A stretch of DNA of 64,000 bases from Isoetes taiwanensis (GCA_021234155.1 JAJEKV010000034.1:8412028-8476027), one strand, 5' to 3'; positions 40,840 through 52,650 are shown, counted from the first letter of the stretch. Numbers and translations: made by a program. The notes: generated from the letters alone by a model not told the origin.

Positions 40840-42212
40840 TTGATTTTAATAGCTATATCAGCCTCCCTCGCAAGCTCTGGAGGATTGGGAGGAGGTTCTC
40901 TCTATGTTTCCGTATTCTACTTGTTGCTTAGATTTGACATAAAAGCTGCTACTTCAATTTCCAGTTTTCTTGTAGCAGGGAGCATGCTGGCCAATGTTAT
41001 TTGGAGCATGGGACAGCATAATCCTGAGTTCAATGGAAAGCCTTTGATTAATTATGACATGGGGATTCGCCTTTTGCCATGTATGCTTCTTGGCATCAGT
41101 TTTGGAACATTCTGCCATGCTTTTCTTCCAAGTTGGGTCATCACCCTGTTGTTGATTATGCTTCTTTTCTATCTTACTTTGAGGAGTTGTAACACAGGAA
41201 TCAGACTATGGAAATTTGAATCTCTTGTTAAAAGCTTAGATCAAAATACTCCTTGCTTTCGGGTGGAGTGTCCCTCCGATATGAAGTTAGAAGGAAATCA
41301 TGGTTCTTCTTTACCCCATGAGAACAAGGATGATCTTCTCCATCCTTTGCTACCAGCACACACATTTTCTGGCCCTTCTAAGGAATTTTGGTTGATGTCT
41401 TTTGTTTGGTTCGCCTTCACTATTATTCAGCTGCTTAGGTCAAGCAAGGTATTATGAAGCCGGTTTTCATTGTTCCTCTAGTAGATTTATTAAGAGCAAG
41501 CAATCTTCTGATTCTACAGGAATTCATCAATTTTGGATTTAGTGAAGCGGGGAACTGGCTACTATCAACGTGTCAAATTCCACTTGCTTTGGTTATTACT
41601 GCATGGACAATTTTGGGCAAGAAAGATTCCACTGACACCATAAATATTAGAGGAGGAAAACAACAAGTAATCATGAGTTTGTATTCTTTGATTTGTATTT
41701 TCGTTTGTTATTGGCCAAATCTAATTTTTTACATATTTTCTCCTACAGATATATATGTTTCTTCCAGCAGGGGCATTCATTGCTGGAGCCGCAGGTAGCA
41801 TTTTAGGAATTGGAGGCGGGATGATACTCAATCCAATTCTCTTGAGACTGGGATTACATCCCCAAGTTCGTTTTTTTGTGTTTCTCAATTGAAATTCTTA
41901 ATCAACAACTTAACTGCACTAATCTTCGATATCTTTAATAAATTACAGGAGACAACTTCCACAACAGCAATCCTAGTTTTCTTCTCCTCTTCTCAATCTG
42001 CTCTGCAATATTGGCTCATGGGCAGTGTGCCGGTGACAGAAGCACTAGGATTTTCGGGAGTGTGTTTTATATCATCATTCATTACTGCAGAGTGTTTGAA
42101 GAGGGCGATAAAGAGATTGAGCCGCCCATCACTTGTTGTTTTGATGGTGAGTTTGGAAATGGGAGTAAGCGCCATTCTCATCTCTATATTGAATGTATTG
42201 GAAGAATTATAA
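40840..42212 (+). CDS. TauE/SafE family membrane transporter, 5'-partial, four exons
   Basis: Integral membrane transporter of the sulfite exporter TauE/SafE family (anion export in bacteria; poorly defined in plants). Exons: ~40840-41448, 41520-41666, 41749-41865, 41949-42212, ending TAA. All introns are GT-AG, phase 0 and 71-83 bp. Exon 1 has the first family half: SSGGLGGGSLYVSVFYLLLRFDIKAATSISSFLVAGSMLAN, then LINYDMGIRLLPCMLLGISFG. Exon 3 opens the second half with GAAGSILGIGGGMILNPILL. Exon 4 has TTAILVFFSSSQSALQYWL. The two inverted half-repeats with GGxGGG motifs are diagnostic. Frames join exactly at every splice site with no frameshift, unlike everything else nearby. The N-terminus is missing (no ATG; the frame opens after a stop at 40825, probably at an acceptor), and the C-terminus lacks the usual short hydrophilic tail. 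A Ty3 LTR begins 68 bp downstream. Confidence 0.85.
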
Positions 42213-42280
42213 ATTGGCAAAATAACGTTCTTGAGTGGAGCACCATCACGGCCTTCAGTGAGAAATCTATTGGCGATAGC

Positions 42281-43914
42281 TGTGGCAGCTCCACGCTAAG
42301 CGTCTGGCCTTGGTACACTTTCGGCGAGAAATCCCCATCCGGCTCAACAACCGCATGGGCCCGCCGTCTACCCGCACTCGAGGTGACTCTTAGTGGGGAA
42401 GAACTTCTGAAAGGTGTCTTTGCCGCCCTTCCCCTATGGGCTCCTATAGCGCCGAGGCGATAACACGTCGGAACTAGCATCAACATATACAAATACTACC
42501 TCGAGAAGGGTAGTGCATCACACATAAACCAAGGCAAAGATGATAATCCACGAACCATAAAACATGAGAGCTCCTACCCTACTTCGGACTTCGTAAGGAG
42601 GATGGTGGCCAAGCTAGGCCTCAAGATAAGCGGGCCAGGAGTCATGGCAATGGCGAGGGCTGGCATAGAACAATGGCTGGGGTTGACCACTCCATCCGCC
42701 CCTCCCTGTGCATACTTTGCAAATGGGCTAGATCAGGCTCTGACGGGACTCTAGCCTTCGGGATCACAATCCCATGGCATCACCCATCGGGACTACTAGG
42801 TTGCATCTCCACTGGTCGATGAAGGCGAGGGGAAGGGTTGCATCTCCCCTTCCGGGGATCTAGAGGTGTGGTGGGCGGCTAGAGAATCGTGGCGACCACG
42901 ATTCGTACCCGGTGAACCCCCAAAGCGAGAGCCAAGCCAACACTTGCAGCTCGAGGAGGCGGGCAACACCATTGCCCGGGAGGTGTCGGACCCATGCTGC
43001 GGCCCACCGAAGTGACAGACCATAAGCCTAGCCCACTATGGGATCCCGAAGCCCCCCACTCGGCGGGGATCCTTCCTCCACTTTCCCTCTAGCCCGTTAT
43101 ATGGTCTTTGGAGTCATATCATAGCCTCAATAGCACGGTGGGCTCCCTATGCCTGGCCGCAACTAATAGGAACTAAGGGATCTACTCTAGGGCATACTAC
43201 ATATGGCTCTAGGTCTCTACCCCCTTCCCAATACAAGAGGAGCAAACATGATCAACCATCATCACATAATCATCACATCATGAGAATAATCATAAGAAGA
43301 ACATTAACCTAATCATACAACTAACTAATGGTTAGGGTTCCTTGATTAGGGTTCAAGATGTTGAATATGGGTTCTAGGATGGCTCTACTCTAGATACAAG
43401 ATACTAGCACATCACGGAATGCTAATTCCGGATGAGCTATCACAACTACTATCCTACATACCTGCTCTGAAGCTCTCCCTCCAGATCCGTGTGCCTCCAT
43501 GGTCTCGGAGCTCACGAGATGCCGCTCCTACTCCAAGAACGAGTCTACCTGCTGGGCCGCTCTTTGCCAGTCTATGCCCTGACAAGCGATGTTGAAGCGG
43601 GGTTTGAGCAGTAGGTGAGTCTCACGGGTGCTAGGGGCTGGAAAGAGGTCTAGGGTTAGGGTTTATGCCTATATAAGTTAGGTCCACCTAGGATGCCACG
43701 TGGCACCAATGGAATTGAGTCATTTGTGGCGGTGCCCCAATAGGTTAAGGCCCGTGGATAATGGCTTAACCTATGGTTGGCTAAGTTATGAGAATAACTT
43801 AGCCATGCCCCTAGTGCCACAACCTATGGTATACAAGGCTATGAAGATAGACTTGTATAGTGACGGATCGAGGAATATACATTATTTATGGCGTATATTC
43901 CCTGAACCGTCACA
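42281..43914 (-). mobile_element. LTR 1: 3' LTR of Ty3 unit A
   Basis: A 1634-bp LTR in minus orientation. Plus-strand edges are TGTGGC... (42281) and ...CGTCACA (43914), so on the coding strand it is TGTGA...CCACA. It is nearly identical to 53219-54854 except at CTG/CAG words. It lies immediately right of a polypurine tract on the coding strand. Left of it is the 3' flank of the TauE/SafE gene. Confidence 0.9.
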
Positions 43915-43927
43915 TTTCTCCCCCCAG
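43915..43927 (-). promoter_or_regulatory. Polypurine tract of Ty3 unit A
   Basis: TTTCTCCCCCCAGG on the plus strand reads as a purine run (GGGGGGAGAAA) next to the LTR start on the coding strand. It is the plus-strand DNA primer site. Confidence 0.8.
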
Positions 43928-44780
43928 GACAATCTTTGTCCCTCGGCATTGCGCTAAAGGTGACGATCCTACCTTATGCACGCAAAACATCAACATGTCA
44001 TAACCTTTAATTTAGTTTAGCAATCAAGTTTTATTAGTTAAAAGGTCAAAATTTAGGCTATATTTGTACTTATACAAAATTATATAGCCTTAACACCGAT
44101 TATTTCTTATAATAATTCAAAATACTATTATAAGAGTTATTAGGGTTCATAATCTAAATTATGGCTCCCCTATCTTCTCGTAGCGGCTCCTCGTTGAAGT
44201 CCTCCTTCCACTTGCACGCAAAGGAGCACATTACGTTAGTTTAGTTAATAATTTGTGGTTTTGGGGACCACCCCCTTACCTCCTTGGTAGAACTCTTGGC
44301 TCAAGGTTGTCTAATACCTTGCCCAAGATCATGGCCCTTTCGGTTTGAGCTTAGGGATCATTTAAGATGCTTCCATCATTGCCCATGATCGAGTGCTACC
44401 TTGGCTGCGATCCGGATCAGTACACCCCGATTGCCATCATGCCACGGGGTTTGAAGCTAGGGAGCGTCTCACGATCCCATCATCGCGCATGATCACTTTA
44501 ACCTTCACCATGACCCTCCTACGGCCGGTGTGCGTGCCCCGCATCATTGGCATAGAGATCATCCGTCGATGTCCCATCATCGCCCACCATGCCTCATTCC
44601 TCACTCACATGACCCTAATGGTCATGCGCACCTCTTAGTGCGTGTGTGGCCTAGAGAATGCCCTAAAAGGCGTATCCCATCATAGCCCCACACGATCAAG
44701 GTTACGGCACATGCACCCTAGTAACTAGAATGCATGCGCCCGGGCTTAAAACTAACTAACAACATACTAGCTAACCACGG
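43928..44780 (-). other. 3' untranslated region of Ty3 unit A with iterated motif
   Basis: About 850 bases without coding frame between pol and the LTR. At 44340-44700 it holds the ~100-bp GATGATGGGA-type units in reverse orientation (TCCCATCATCGC words at about 44475, 44570 and 44670, plus a diverged CCATCATTGCCCATGATC near 44365). The same arrangement is present in unit B and fragment C, so it is a conserved property of the family. Confidence 0.65.
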
Positions 44781-47700
44781 CAAGTCGGGTCGACCAAGTG
44801 GGAGGCGACTCGCCCATCAAACTCCTTCATAAACTCGGGTATTGCTTCTCCAAGTCTTGCTTCAATACCCATGTATGCATCTTCCACGGGTAAGTGCTTC
44901 CACTTAACCAAATCTTTGGAGGCTGAGACCTCCTAGTCTTCTTGAATGACTTATCAAGAAACAATTAGGGCACTATTTCTACTTGCGCCTCCATCATTTC
45001 CAACAAGGTTGGAGTATCCAAAACCTCCTCGGGGTTAGGATTGTGCCTTTTTAATAAACTTCACGTGGAAGACCTTGTGAACCTTGAGATGGGCTGGAAG
45101 ATCCAACTTGTAGGCTTGAGAGCCCACTCTCTCCAAAATCTTGGAGCGGACCAGCCCACCTAGGGGGCAAGCTTCTTGCAGCTCCCAATCCATGACTTGG
45201 CTTGCTTCACCTTTATCTTCAACCCGGGCGCTATAAGCCTACCTTGAACTCTCTTACGGTCCGTGGCAGCCGGCTACACTCTTACGCCGACTTCTTGCTG
45301 CCAATAAATAACCCCTTACTTCTTCCACTATTTTGCTGCATCCCCTAACATCTGTGGCTGGGATACTTCTACCTTGGACCGCGAGGATTGTGCGGTATCC
45401 GGGGTTAATTGGTACCCGTAATTTACCATGAAAGGAGACATGCGAGATGACAGCAGCACCTTGTTGTAGGAGATTCCACCAAGTGGATGTACTCATCCCA
45501 CTTGGACTGCTTGTTCCACACATAACCCGAAGCATGTCTTCAATGATCCGAGGTCGTCCTCTCTCGTCGGCCCATCTTTTGGGGATGATATGCGTGCTCA
45601 TGGAAGCCGTGCGAATGGTGTTGAAGAGGTCCTGCCGAAGGCACTCATAAACTTGGAATCCCTATCGGATATTATCTCGAGGCATGCCATGGAGTCTGAA
45701 AATCTCCCTTACAAATAGCTTGGCGATTATCTAATGCGGTGTCGATTAGTCTTGCAAGGCACAAAATGTGCCATCTTAGATAACTTATCTACGACAACCA
45801 TCAATGCATCCTTGCCTCGAAGAGTTCTAGGGAGACCTGTGATGAAATCCATGCTTATGACCTCCCACTTTGCATTTGGCACCCCAATGGCTCAAGAGCA
45901 CACGGAATCCGAAGTTGCTCGCTTTGGTCTCTGCGACATAAGCGGCAATCCCGAATATATGCAGCTATCGCCTCTTCATTCCTGGCGAATAGCTACTTGA
46001 ATCTTGAAATAGGTCTTCATGAACCCAGCATGCCCTGCTATTGGGCTGTTATGTGTGTCATGAAGAATTAGCTTCCTTACCCACGATGATTCGGGCACAC
46101 ACAACTTATGCTTGTGATACAACGAGGTTGCCTTCCTTCTTATAATGCTTGAAGGCTTCCCGCTCCTTATACATTGCGGCTTCCTTGGAAAGACTTTCCC
46201 ATACCTCCTTGAAGTCCACATCTGTTGGCAAAGGACTCCTCAATCTTCTTGCCAAACTCACTTTCGAAAAGAGTGGAAATCGCATTACAATGCGTCCTTA
46301 TGCGAAATGGTCTCTGGAGGGCATACGCTACAACATTAAGCTTACGGGGCTTATACATAATATCAAAATCATACTCCTCAAAGAATTCCATCCACCTCCT
46401 TTGCCTTAAGTTGAGGGTGGCTGGGTGTAAAGATCTTGAAGGCTACGGTGATCGATTATCCAGCTGAAACTTCCTTCGGCAGATAATGCCTCTATATCCT
46501 CAATGCCACGACAATGGCTAGCGGCTCACGATCATGGGTTGGGTGGCGTTGCTCGGCGTCGTTCATCTTCTTGAAGTGCGTGGCGACTACCCTTCCTTCT
46601 TGCATCAAAGGCGCCCCTGTTGCTATCTTGCTTGCATCTGTTTGCTACCAACTTATCTTTTTCGGATCAGGAAGAACAAGCCTTTGGTCTTTGTTGTTAA
46701 GGCCTCTTTAAGCTTCTCAAAGAAGCTTGGACTTTCTCTAACCAATGGCTAGTCAATCCTTAATCTTCTTGGCCTTAGTGAGGTGAGGCGGAGGGGCGCC
46801 CACTTAGCAAAGTCCTTCACGAACTTTTACGTAATATCCGCCCTTGGCGAGAAGCTTCTTACTTACGCCACATTCCTTGGAGCTGGCCAATCAACTATTG
46901 CCTCAATCTTAGATGGATCTGTGGCGATTCCCTCGGATGTTACTACATGCCCCAAATACTCCACTTCGATTTTGTTGCAAAGTGGCACTTAGAGAGCTTT
47001 CCATGGCCGATGGCGTCTCAACTTCTCCAACACTTTCCCGAGATGCCGACAATGCTCCTCAAGGGACTTCTTTGTAGATTAGGATGTCGAAGAAAGACAA
47101 TAACAAACTCATCCAAGAAGTCTCTCGAAGATGTCGTTCATGGCATAAGCGTTCTTTGGAGCATTCGATAGTCAAAGGGCATTCTTGTAAACTCAAAATG
47201 ACCATACCAGCGTTCGAAGCGGTCTTATGGATATCCTCTTCTTTTATTCTTATCGATGGTATCACGATCTCAAATCAATTTTAGAGAATACCTTTGCTCC
47301 TTGTAGCTGATCCATTAGGTCATACGCCCTTGGCAATGCATACTTATTCTTTATCGATGCGCTTATTAAAATTGGTGGCGATAGTCTATCACATTCTTAA
47401 GCTCCCATCTTTCTTCTTCACAAAAGTATAGGTGCTCAGAAAGGAGACACACTTGCTCTTATAAATCAAGCTCGAGCAATTCACGAATTTGTTTCTTGAG
47501 CTCAATCAATGCAGGGTGCTCATTCTATATGGCCTTCTTTGGTGGAGGCCGCATCGGAGCCAATGTGATCTCACATTCCACACCCTATAAGGTGGGGCTG
47601 CGGATTTCATCGGAAATACATCCTTGAACTCTGAAATAAGCCTTGCTATCTGCTTTTGGGCAAGTGATTTCCCCTTTGGGTCATTTCCCTCTGCTTGCAC

Positions 47701-48130
47701 GGCTCAACTGATTCCATCCTCAAGATGTAGTCCACCTTATTCTTTTTCTATACTCTTCCTTAGCTGCTTCAAAGAAATACAACTGCATGGGAGAATCTAG
47801 CTTCTTACCTTTCACTATCAATTTGCGCCATCACGGTGCCGTCATGGTGACTTCATTCGGTGCTTAATCAATCATGGCTTTGGCTGGCTTCAAAAATTCC
47901 ATCCCCACTATCGGATCATATCTTCCCGATGTCCATGACTTCTGCTCCCATCGGCCCTTAGCCCCACTAAGGTCTATGTCAAGGTGATCCTCCTCCCCTT
48001 GGTGTGCGAATGGCGCCGTTTTGCCATAGCCTCTTGGCCTTGGCTTAGACTTCAATACCTTGTTCTTCATTAGAGCAGCCAATCTAGGAGATGCAAAATT
48101 ATGAGAGCTACACGTATCTATGGGGACTAC
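44781..48130 (-). pseudogene. pol: pol of Ty3 unit A: protease, RT, RNase H, integrase, chromodomain
   Basis: Minus-strand order: aspartic protease with DTCSSHNF (48096-48118); RT (about 46750-47520) with MDEF..VVFF motif area, where a base loss near 47085-47096 destroys the FFDD catalytic pair; RNase H with MEFFEEYDFDIMYKPRKLNVVAYAL (46167-46391); integrase HHCC region with HDTHNSPIAGHAGFMKTYFKIQ (45976-46221) and core to about 45250; GPY/F region; chromodomain end (DLEKQYPEF-like, about 44820-44960). The chromodomain assigns it to chromoviruses, whose integrases use it to target marked chromatin. Many frameshifts are present, mostly at CTG/CAG words when compared with unit B. Confidence 0.85.
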
Positions 48131-49007
48131 ATAAGGATTACTATCTATGATCCCATCCGCATATGATGACGATTTGATTCTCTATATCCTGTCTCAATGT
48201 TTGCACATATGTGGCACTCACCATCTATGAAGTCCGGCCCTCTCCCTGGCGGTAGGGTCGATTGAGCCTCATAAATTCTAAATATACGTTGGGGAGTCCC
48301 AATCCAAGGATTACGCCATAGTGCTTTGCGGAAAGCCTTCTTTGAAGGTCTTAAACACGCAATTGTTCCTCTTGACTTGTTGGACCTAGCATATCCCTTC
48401 CACCGGATCCTTGCCGGTCCAATAAGGTTAGCTGTAGCAACTTTCCCTATGTCCTTGTCTTTCATCACTGGTATGAGTTGCCAAATTCTTCCATTTCATC
48501 AAGCCATGCTTCAGCCTCCATGCACGTCTGTCTTTCCACGAGCCCGGCCGAGCTTCCTTGTCTTCCATACATTGCTCATAGCACTATCCACCTTTTACGA
48601 TAGTCATCTGTCTTTCTTGCTCTTTTCCTTGCTTTAGGTGTGATTTTGTTTGTCGGCCGAGGTATCCTCCTTTGGAAGAGCTATCGATGAGCTGGAGCTA
48701 GATGATGATGGACTCCTGGTTCTCCTCTTCCTTCTCCTATCCACGGCGTTCCCCTGGTTTGCCCTCCCTTCTGCTGAGGGACTTCGTCACCACCCGGGAA
48801 AACAAGGTGGAGGTGGAGGACCATCTTCTGTGCATTCATGAGAGGTGTCGCCCGGTTGATGAGATGTTGCATTTGGTTCCTCATGCGCACCAACCTTGCG
48901 TTATTTCGCCTCTGGTGACATATCTGCTCAAAATCTTCTTGTTCCTGCCAAACAAGTTCCTTGGTACCCAATTGCGTGGTCGGTCTTTGGTCTTGAGATC
49001 CACGCAC
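48131..49007 (-). pseudogene. gag: gag of Ty3 unit A, internally deleted
   Basis: The frame starts near 49007 (MRGSQDQRPTTQLGTKELVW...). It continues with LMNAQKMVLHLHLVFP and the capsid-like MKDKDIGKVATANLIGP and FRKAL pieces. Compared with unit B about 545 bp is missing at 48300-48320 (unit B 59258-59801). That segment contains the end of the capsid domain and the CCHC zinc knuckle. A piece GAGCCTCATAAATTCT that lies inside the missing segment in B appears in A at 48265-48280 in the wrong order, so the site is rearranged rather than simply deleted. Confidence 0.65.
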
Positions 49008-49260
49008 TTGAGTTCCTTATTTGCAAGGATTGATCATCAATACATTTTATTTGGGTTAGATGTTGATCAATTTTACTTGCAATTGAATTATCTTTAGTTA
49101 TAAGAAATCATACAAAGCCTTACATTGACAAAGCGGTTAATAGTCATTAATACATAAGGATTACATGATAAGGTAGATATATCTTAGCATAATGGGTACC
49201 ACGAAACATTTAGCACAAAACTTAAGAAAATTTCACAATTATTAGGTGGCCTCGAAAGCT
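49008..49260. other. AT-rich spacer between ORF2 and gag, unit A
   Basis: No frame stays open. The sequence (TTTTATTTGGGTTAGATGTTGATCAATTTTACTTG...) is almost identical in unit B at 60500-60720. It has much lower GC than the flanking ORFs, like an intron or promoter-bearing spacer. Confidence 0.5.
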
Positions 49261-50863
49261 TTGAAGAAGTTCTTGACATCCACTGAATCGGAGGCCTTTG
49301 CGAGGGGTTGCGCCAAGATGTTCCTCGTCGATCTTCCTTCAAGTGCTCGGGCCATCTCGGTTCAGGAAGTTCGGTCTTTATTCTTTGCTTTGAAAGTGTT
49401 GCGTCCCTAAGGTGCCCTCTCGCAAAGTCGAGGGCAATGGGCCTTGGCCTTACTGTTGAAAAGAATGATGTGATGCGGCATGGGTATATCTTGAGTCTTT
49501 GAAGAAGCGAGAGTGCTATGAAGTGCCGCAGTTCTTCCCCTTGGGCTGAACTCCTTGTGGAAGACTATCATTTGCCCTTGGGAGGGGCTGGAAGATAGTA
49601 GCGAAGTGCGTGCCCTTCCCTACGCCTCGCGATCGGTGCCCTTCCTCGATTACGCTTCGCCGTAGGCATCCAGCGCCATCGGTCTTCATGATCCCTCCAC
49701 ATCTTTGGTTGCATTGTCAAGTTGATCTTCTTTGGACCCTTCCCTCATGCTCTGGCTCCGGCAGTGCAGCTTGAGCTTGGGCCCTTCCACGGTTTGTAGA
49801 GTGTGCTCGTATCTGCTGGAACTCCTCCTGCGAGATGATAGGTTCTATTTGTCGATAGATCTCCCTTATCTGGCGATAGGCTGCTATGTCCGACATTGTC
49901 TCCCCGCATAAGAGTGTCTCTCGCCCGGCTCCCTTGGAATCTCTGGTATGAGTAGTCGATGAAGTGTACGTGCTCTTCCCGTGTGCTATCATGCCCAAGA
50001 GCTCGTCGATTCGAAGACCACATTCACGACGATGGGACAAGTTGAGGATGTCATTCGCAAAAATGTACTCCTCCCCGTCGATGACTATCGGTGACAAAGG
50101 CTGTGATCCATTTGGTGGAATTCGGTAGGCATTCTCCGCCGTCGTCGTCATGCCTCAGCATACCTCCGCATTCTTGTTGCCTCCCTGCTCTCCCATTGCG
50201 GTTTTGCTCCCCTAGCTGCTCGTAGTCTTCATGGATCTGTAGAGATGGTGCCCCTGACGTCGTGCCAGTATTGATAGTAGGCGGAGGACTCTATATTGAG
50301 GATTTGATCACGGCCCCCTCTGGTATCAAGTGGCTAAGTCTAAGGGCTGAGCGGAGGGTTCCCCTACTTTGTTGATTGACTTATAGTGCATGAAGAGGGC
50401 AAGGGCTGCATGCAGTGAAAGGTACCTATGCCTATTATGTATGCGAGGTCATGTAATCGGGCATGGTCCTAGTCCTATCCCATATGGCTGCTTCTTGCCT
50501 TTGGATCCTGCCAACTCTCGACCTAAGGCTTGGGTAAGTGTCTCAAGAGAAACCCAATTCCCTCCCTAGGAGGCGGATCCTAACTTCCCAAAGGCGGGAC
50601 CGCTGGTCATATTGGCACATAATGTCGTGTAGTAGGGTGTTCTAGTCAAGGTTGCATGAAGATCAAACAAGTGATCAAACACAGAGAAGGCTTGATCTAC
50701 AGGAAGCTGATGGATATGGCTTGCAGCATTGTACCATCTCTCGAAGTTCTTTGGGCCATTGAGCGGGCAAGGGTGTAGAAAAATGGCTTGCAAGGATCGG
50801 TGGAGGTTGAGAAAAATCGCCTAAGAAATTTGGGAGCAGATTACGTAGAAGGAAAAATGGCAA
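49261..50863 (-). pseudogene. ORF2 of Ty3 unit A, function unknown
   Basis: Protein-like minus-strand frames run from about 50863 to 49261. Near the start are PLNGPKNFERWYNAASHIHQLP and FDHLFDLHATLTRTPYYTTLCANM (50566-50793). Later come RYLSLHAALALFMHYKSINKVGEPS, then IVIDGEEYIFANDILNLSHRRECGLRIDELLGMI and MSDIAAYRQIREIYRQIEPIISQEEFQQI (49717-50151). The middle part is charged and helical. It is not gag, pol or envelope as I know them. Unit B has the same ORF at 60730-62290. Frame breaks differ between A and B, so an intact version is likely in the family. Confidence 0.55.
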
Positions 50864-51840
50864 ATGGGACCTATTTTTATAGACTATGGGTGACCTCGAG
50901 GTTCGTGCAAAAGGTACCTACCTAAGGCGACCTTGGTTCTATGGCTCACGGGTGTCCAAATGAACTACCATGAAGTGCAAACTTAAGCAAAACAAAGCAA
51001 GAAACACTACATGGCAATTTGTTGGATCAAATTTGGCTAATTTGGGCCAAAGATGGGCTGACCGGGTGAATCGTAGCGCGGATGGCCTCAGCGTGTGGTA
51101 TGACAGCGTTTGGTGTGATCTCACCGGTTGGCTGTTTTAGGGCCAATTTTTGGTCATTTTGGGAATTTAAAGATGCTAATATGGCTAATTGGGCCAATTC
51201 TACCCTAACTAGCAACTTATTTTGAGCAAAGCCGACATCTAAAAGCATGATTTTGGGCCCGGTCGGGTGAATCCAGCGAAAGCAGCGCCAGCGTCGAGGG
51301 CCTTGAGGCCTTAAGGCGGTCTCACCCGGTTGGCCCGATTTTCAACATTTTTGATGATTTTTTGCCAAAATTTTGTTTGTAGTCATGATTTCTAGGGTGT
51401 TTCTAGACATGCTATGAAGAATTCTACCACAATTGGGTTCTATTTCCTATATTTCAAGCATACAACATTTTTTTCTAATTTGAGGAGGGAAAGTAACTTT
51501 TATATTAATAAGAAACACAATTACATGGGAGTTTCTCTTTTCTAACAAAATTTACAAAATTTGAGGCCTAAGGCCTCTCTGCGAATCCTCTCAGGTGCTA
51601 AGTGAATATCCTTGGGCATAAGGGTAACTCTCTTAGCATGGATAGCGCAGAAGGTTCCCTTCCTCGAAGAGCTGGACCAGCTGCGCCCGGAAGCCTCTTG
51701 CGGGGGCGGGTCATTAGAGGGGTAACCCTATAATCGGTCGGAACTGGCTTTTGCAACACCTCTCTAAGGAGGCGGCTCGAAGGCGCCTTCCTTATCGGGG
51801 AGATTCGTGCACATCTGGAAGTGCGAGATCTCCCTAAACT
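50864..51840. other. Non-coding spacer with a ~210-bp duplicated block, unit A
   Basis: No long frame. The block around 51040-51170 (TTTGGGCC...GGTGAATC...GGCCTCAGCG...TCTCACCGGTTGGC) is echoed at 51250-51350 (TTTGGGCCCGGTCGGGTGAATCC...GAGGCC...TCTCACCCGGTTGGCC), an old tandem duplication. The same arrangement is in unit B at 62500-62830. The stretch separates ORF1 from ORF2. Confidence 0.55.
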
Positions 51841-52650
51841 CCAGGCGTATGTGCTGTTAGGCCGTGGTGAACCCTCTTGGGTTTTTTCGGCCTAGGTGGG
51901 GGTGGCTTGGGCTGGTTCTTCTTGGCCTGCCGCCCTCCCACGGCCTTATTTACACCTCTCGGCGGCAATACCACTCATTGTACCTCATCCAGCGGCGAAG
52001 GTACTCCTTGTATGCCACCATCTTCCGCTTAAACTTCGCCCGGTCCTCTTTGGGCGTGAATGCCGCTCCCCTACCTTTTTTGCTTCTTCACCACCTTGGG
52101 TGGTTCCGACCCACTGGGGTAGGGTGGCCCTAAGCGTCGGGGTCTGCTGCCCCTCCTCCTCCTCTTCCTCCACTTGTGGCTCCTCCTCGGCGGGGCTCTT
52201 CAATAGACGGTCGGTCCCGAGGCCGTCGTTCCTTCCTCTTCGTCGCCTTTCTTGCTCCCTCGGCTCCCTTTCCGCTCAGCTTCTTCTGGCGGCCCTCTCC
52301 TCGGCCACTCGCGACTTTTCCTTCCCCTTCTTTTTGGGCTTTGAAGGGCCCGCTTCTTGATGCGGTGGTGGTCTTTGCTCCTCCACTGTTCTTCAACTGT
52401 TCCTCCCACCTCGGTGTCACGAGGCCCCCAGTGGTGCGACTCGTCCGTTCTTTGTGTTCCTCCCGGCGAGGGGCTGCTTCTTTGGGGCTGCTCTCGGCAT
52501 CGTGATAATGCGAGGCGATTCCACCGCCTCCGGAGGGCTTCGGTAGAAGGTGCTTTCAGGAACTTTCTTCACGTCCCGACCCTCTTTGCTACTGCGCCAT
52601 AGAGAGGGTGGGTTCTCGCCAAACTTCCCTGTTTGTTTGGTGCGTGCCAT
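51841..52650 (-). pseudogene. ORF1 of Ty3 unit A: histone-H3-like N-terminus, basic and acidic tracts
   Basis: It starts at ATG 52650 with MARTKQTGKFGENPPS. The first seven residues equal the N-terminus of histone H3, including the Lys4 context. The protein continues with a Lys/Arg/Glu-rich stretch (KKKGKEK..., EERAARK...ERE), an acidic block EEEPQVEEEEEEGQQ and a segment with PKRTGRSLSGRW near 52000. Unit B (63310-63990) gives the same protein with fewer frame breaks, including a YKEYLRRWMRYNEWYC motif. I recognise no enzymatic domain. The position directly after the leader would make it the first translated ORF. Resemblance to H3 could be chance or mimicry. Confidence 0.55.

Noticed and set aside
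52130-52505. Plus-strand frames of ~110-150 codons (51896-52505)
   Set aside because: Antisense shadows of the GC-rich, stop-poor ORF1 of the Ty3 unit.
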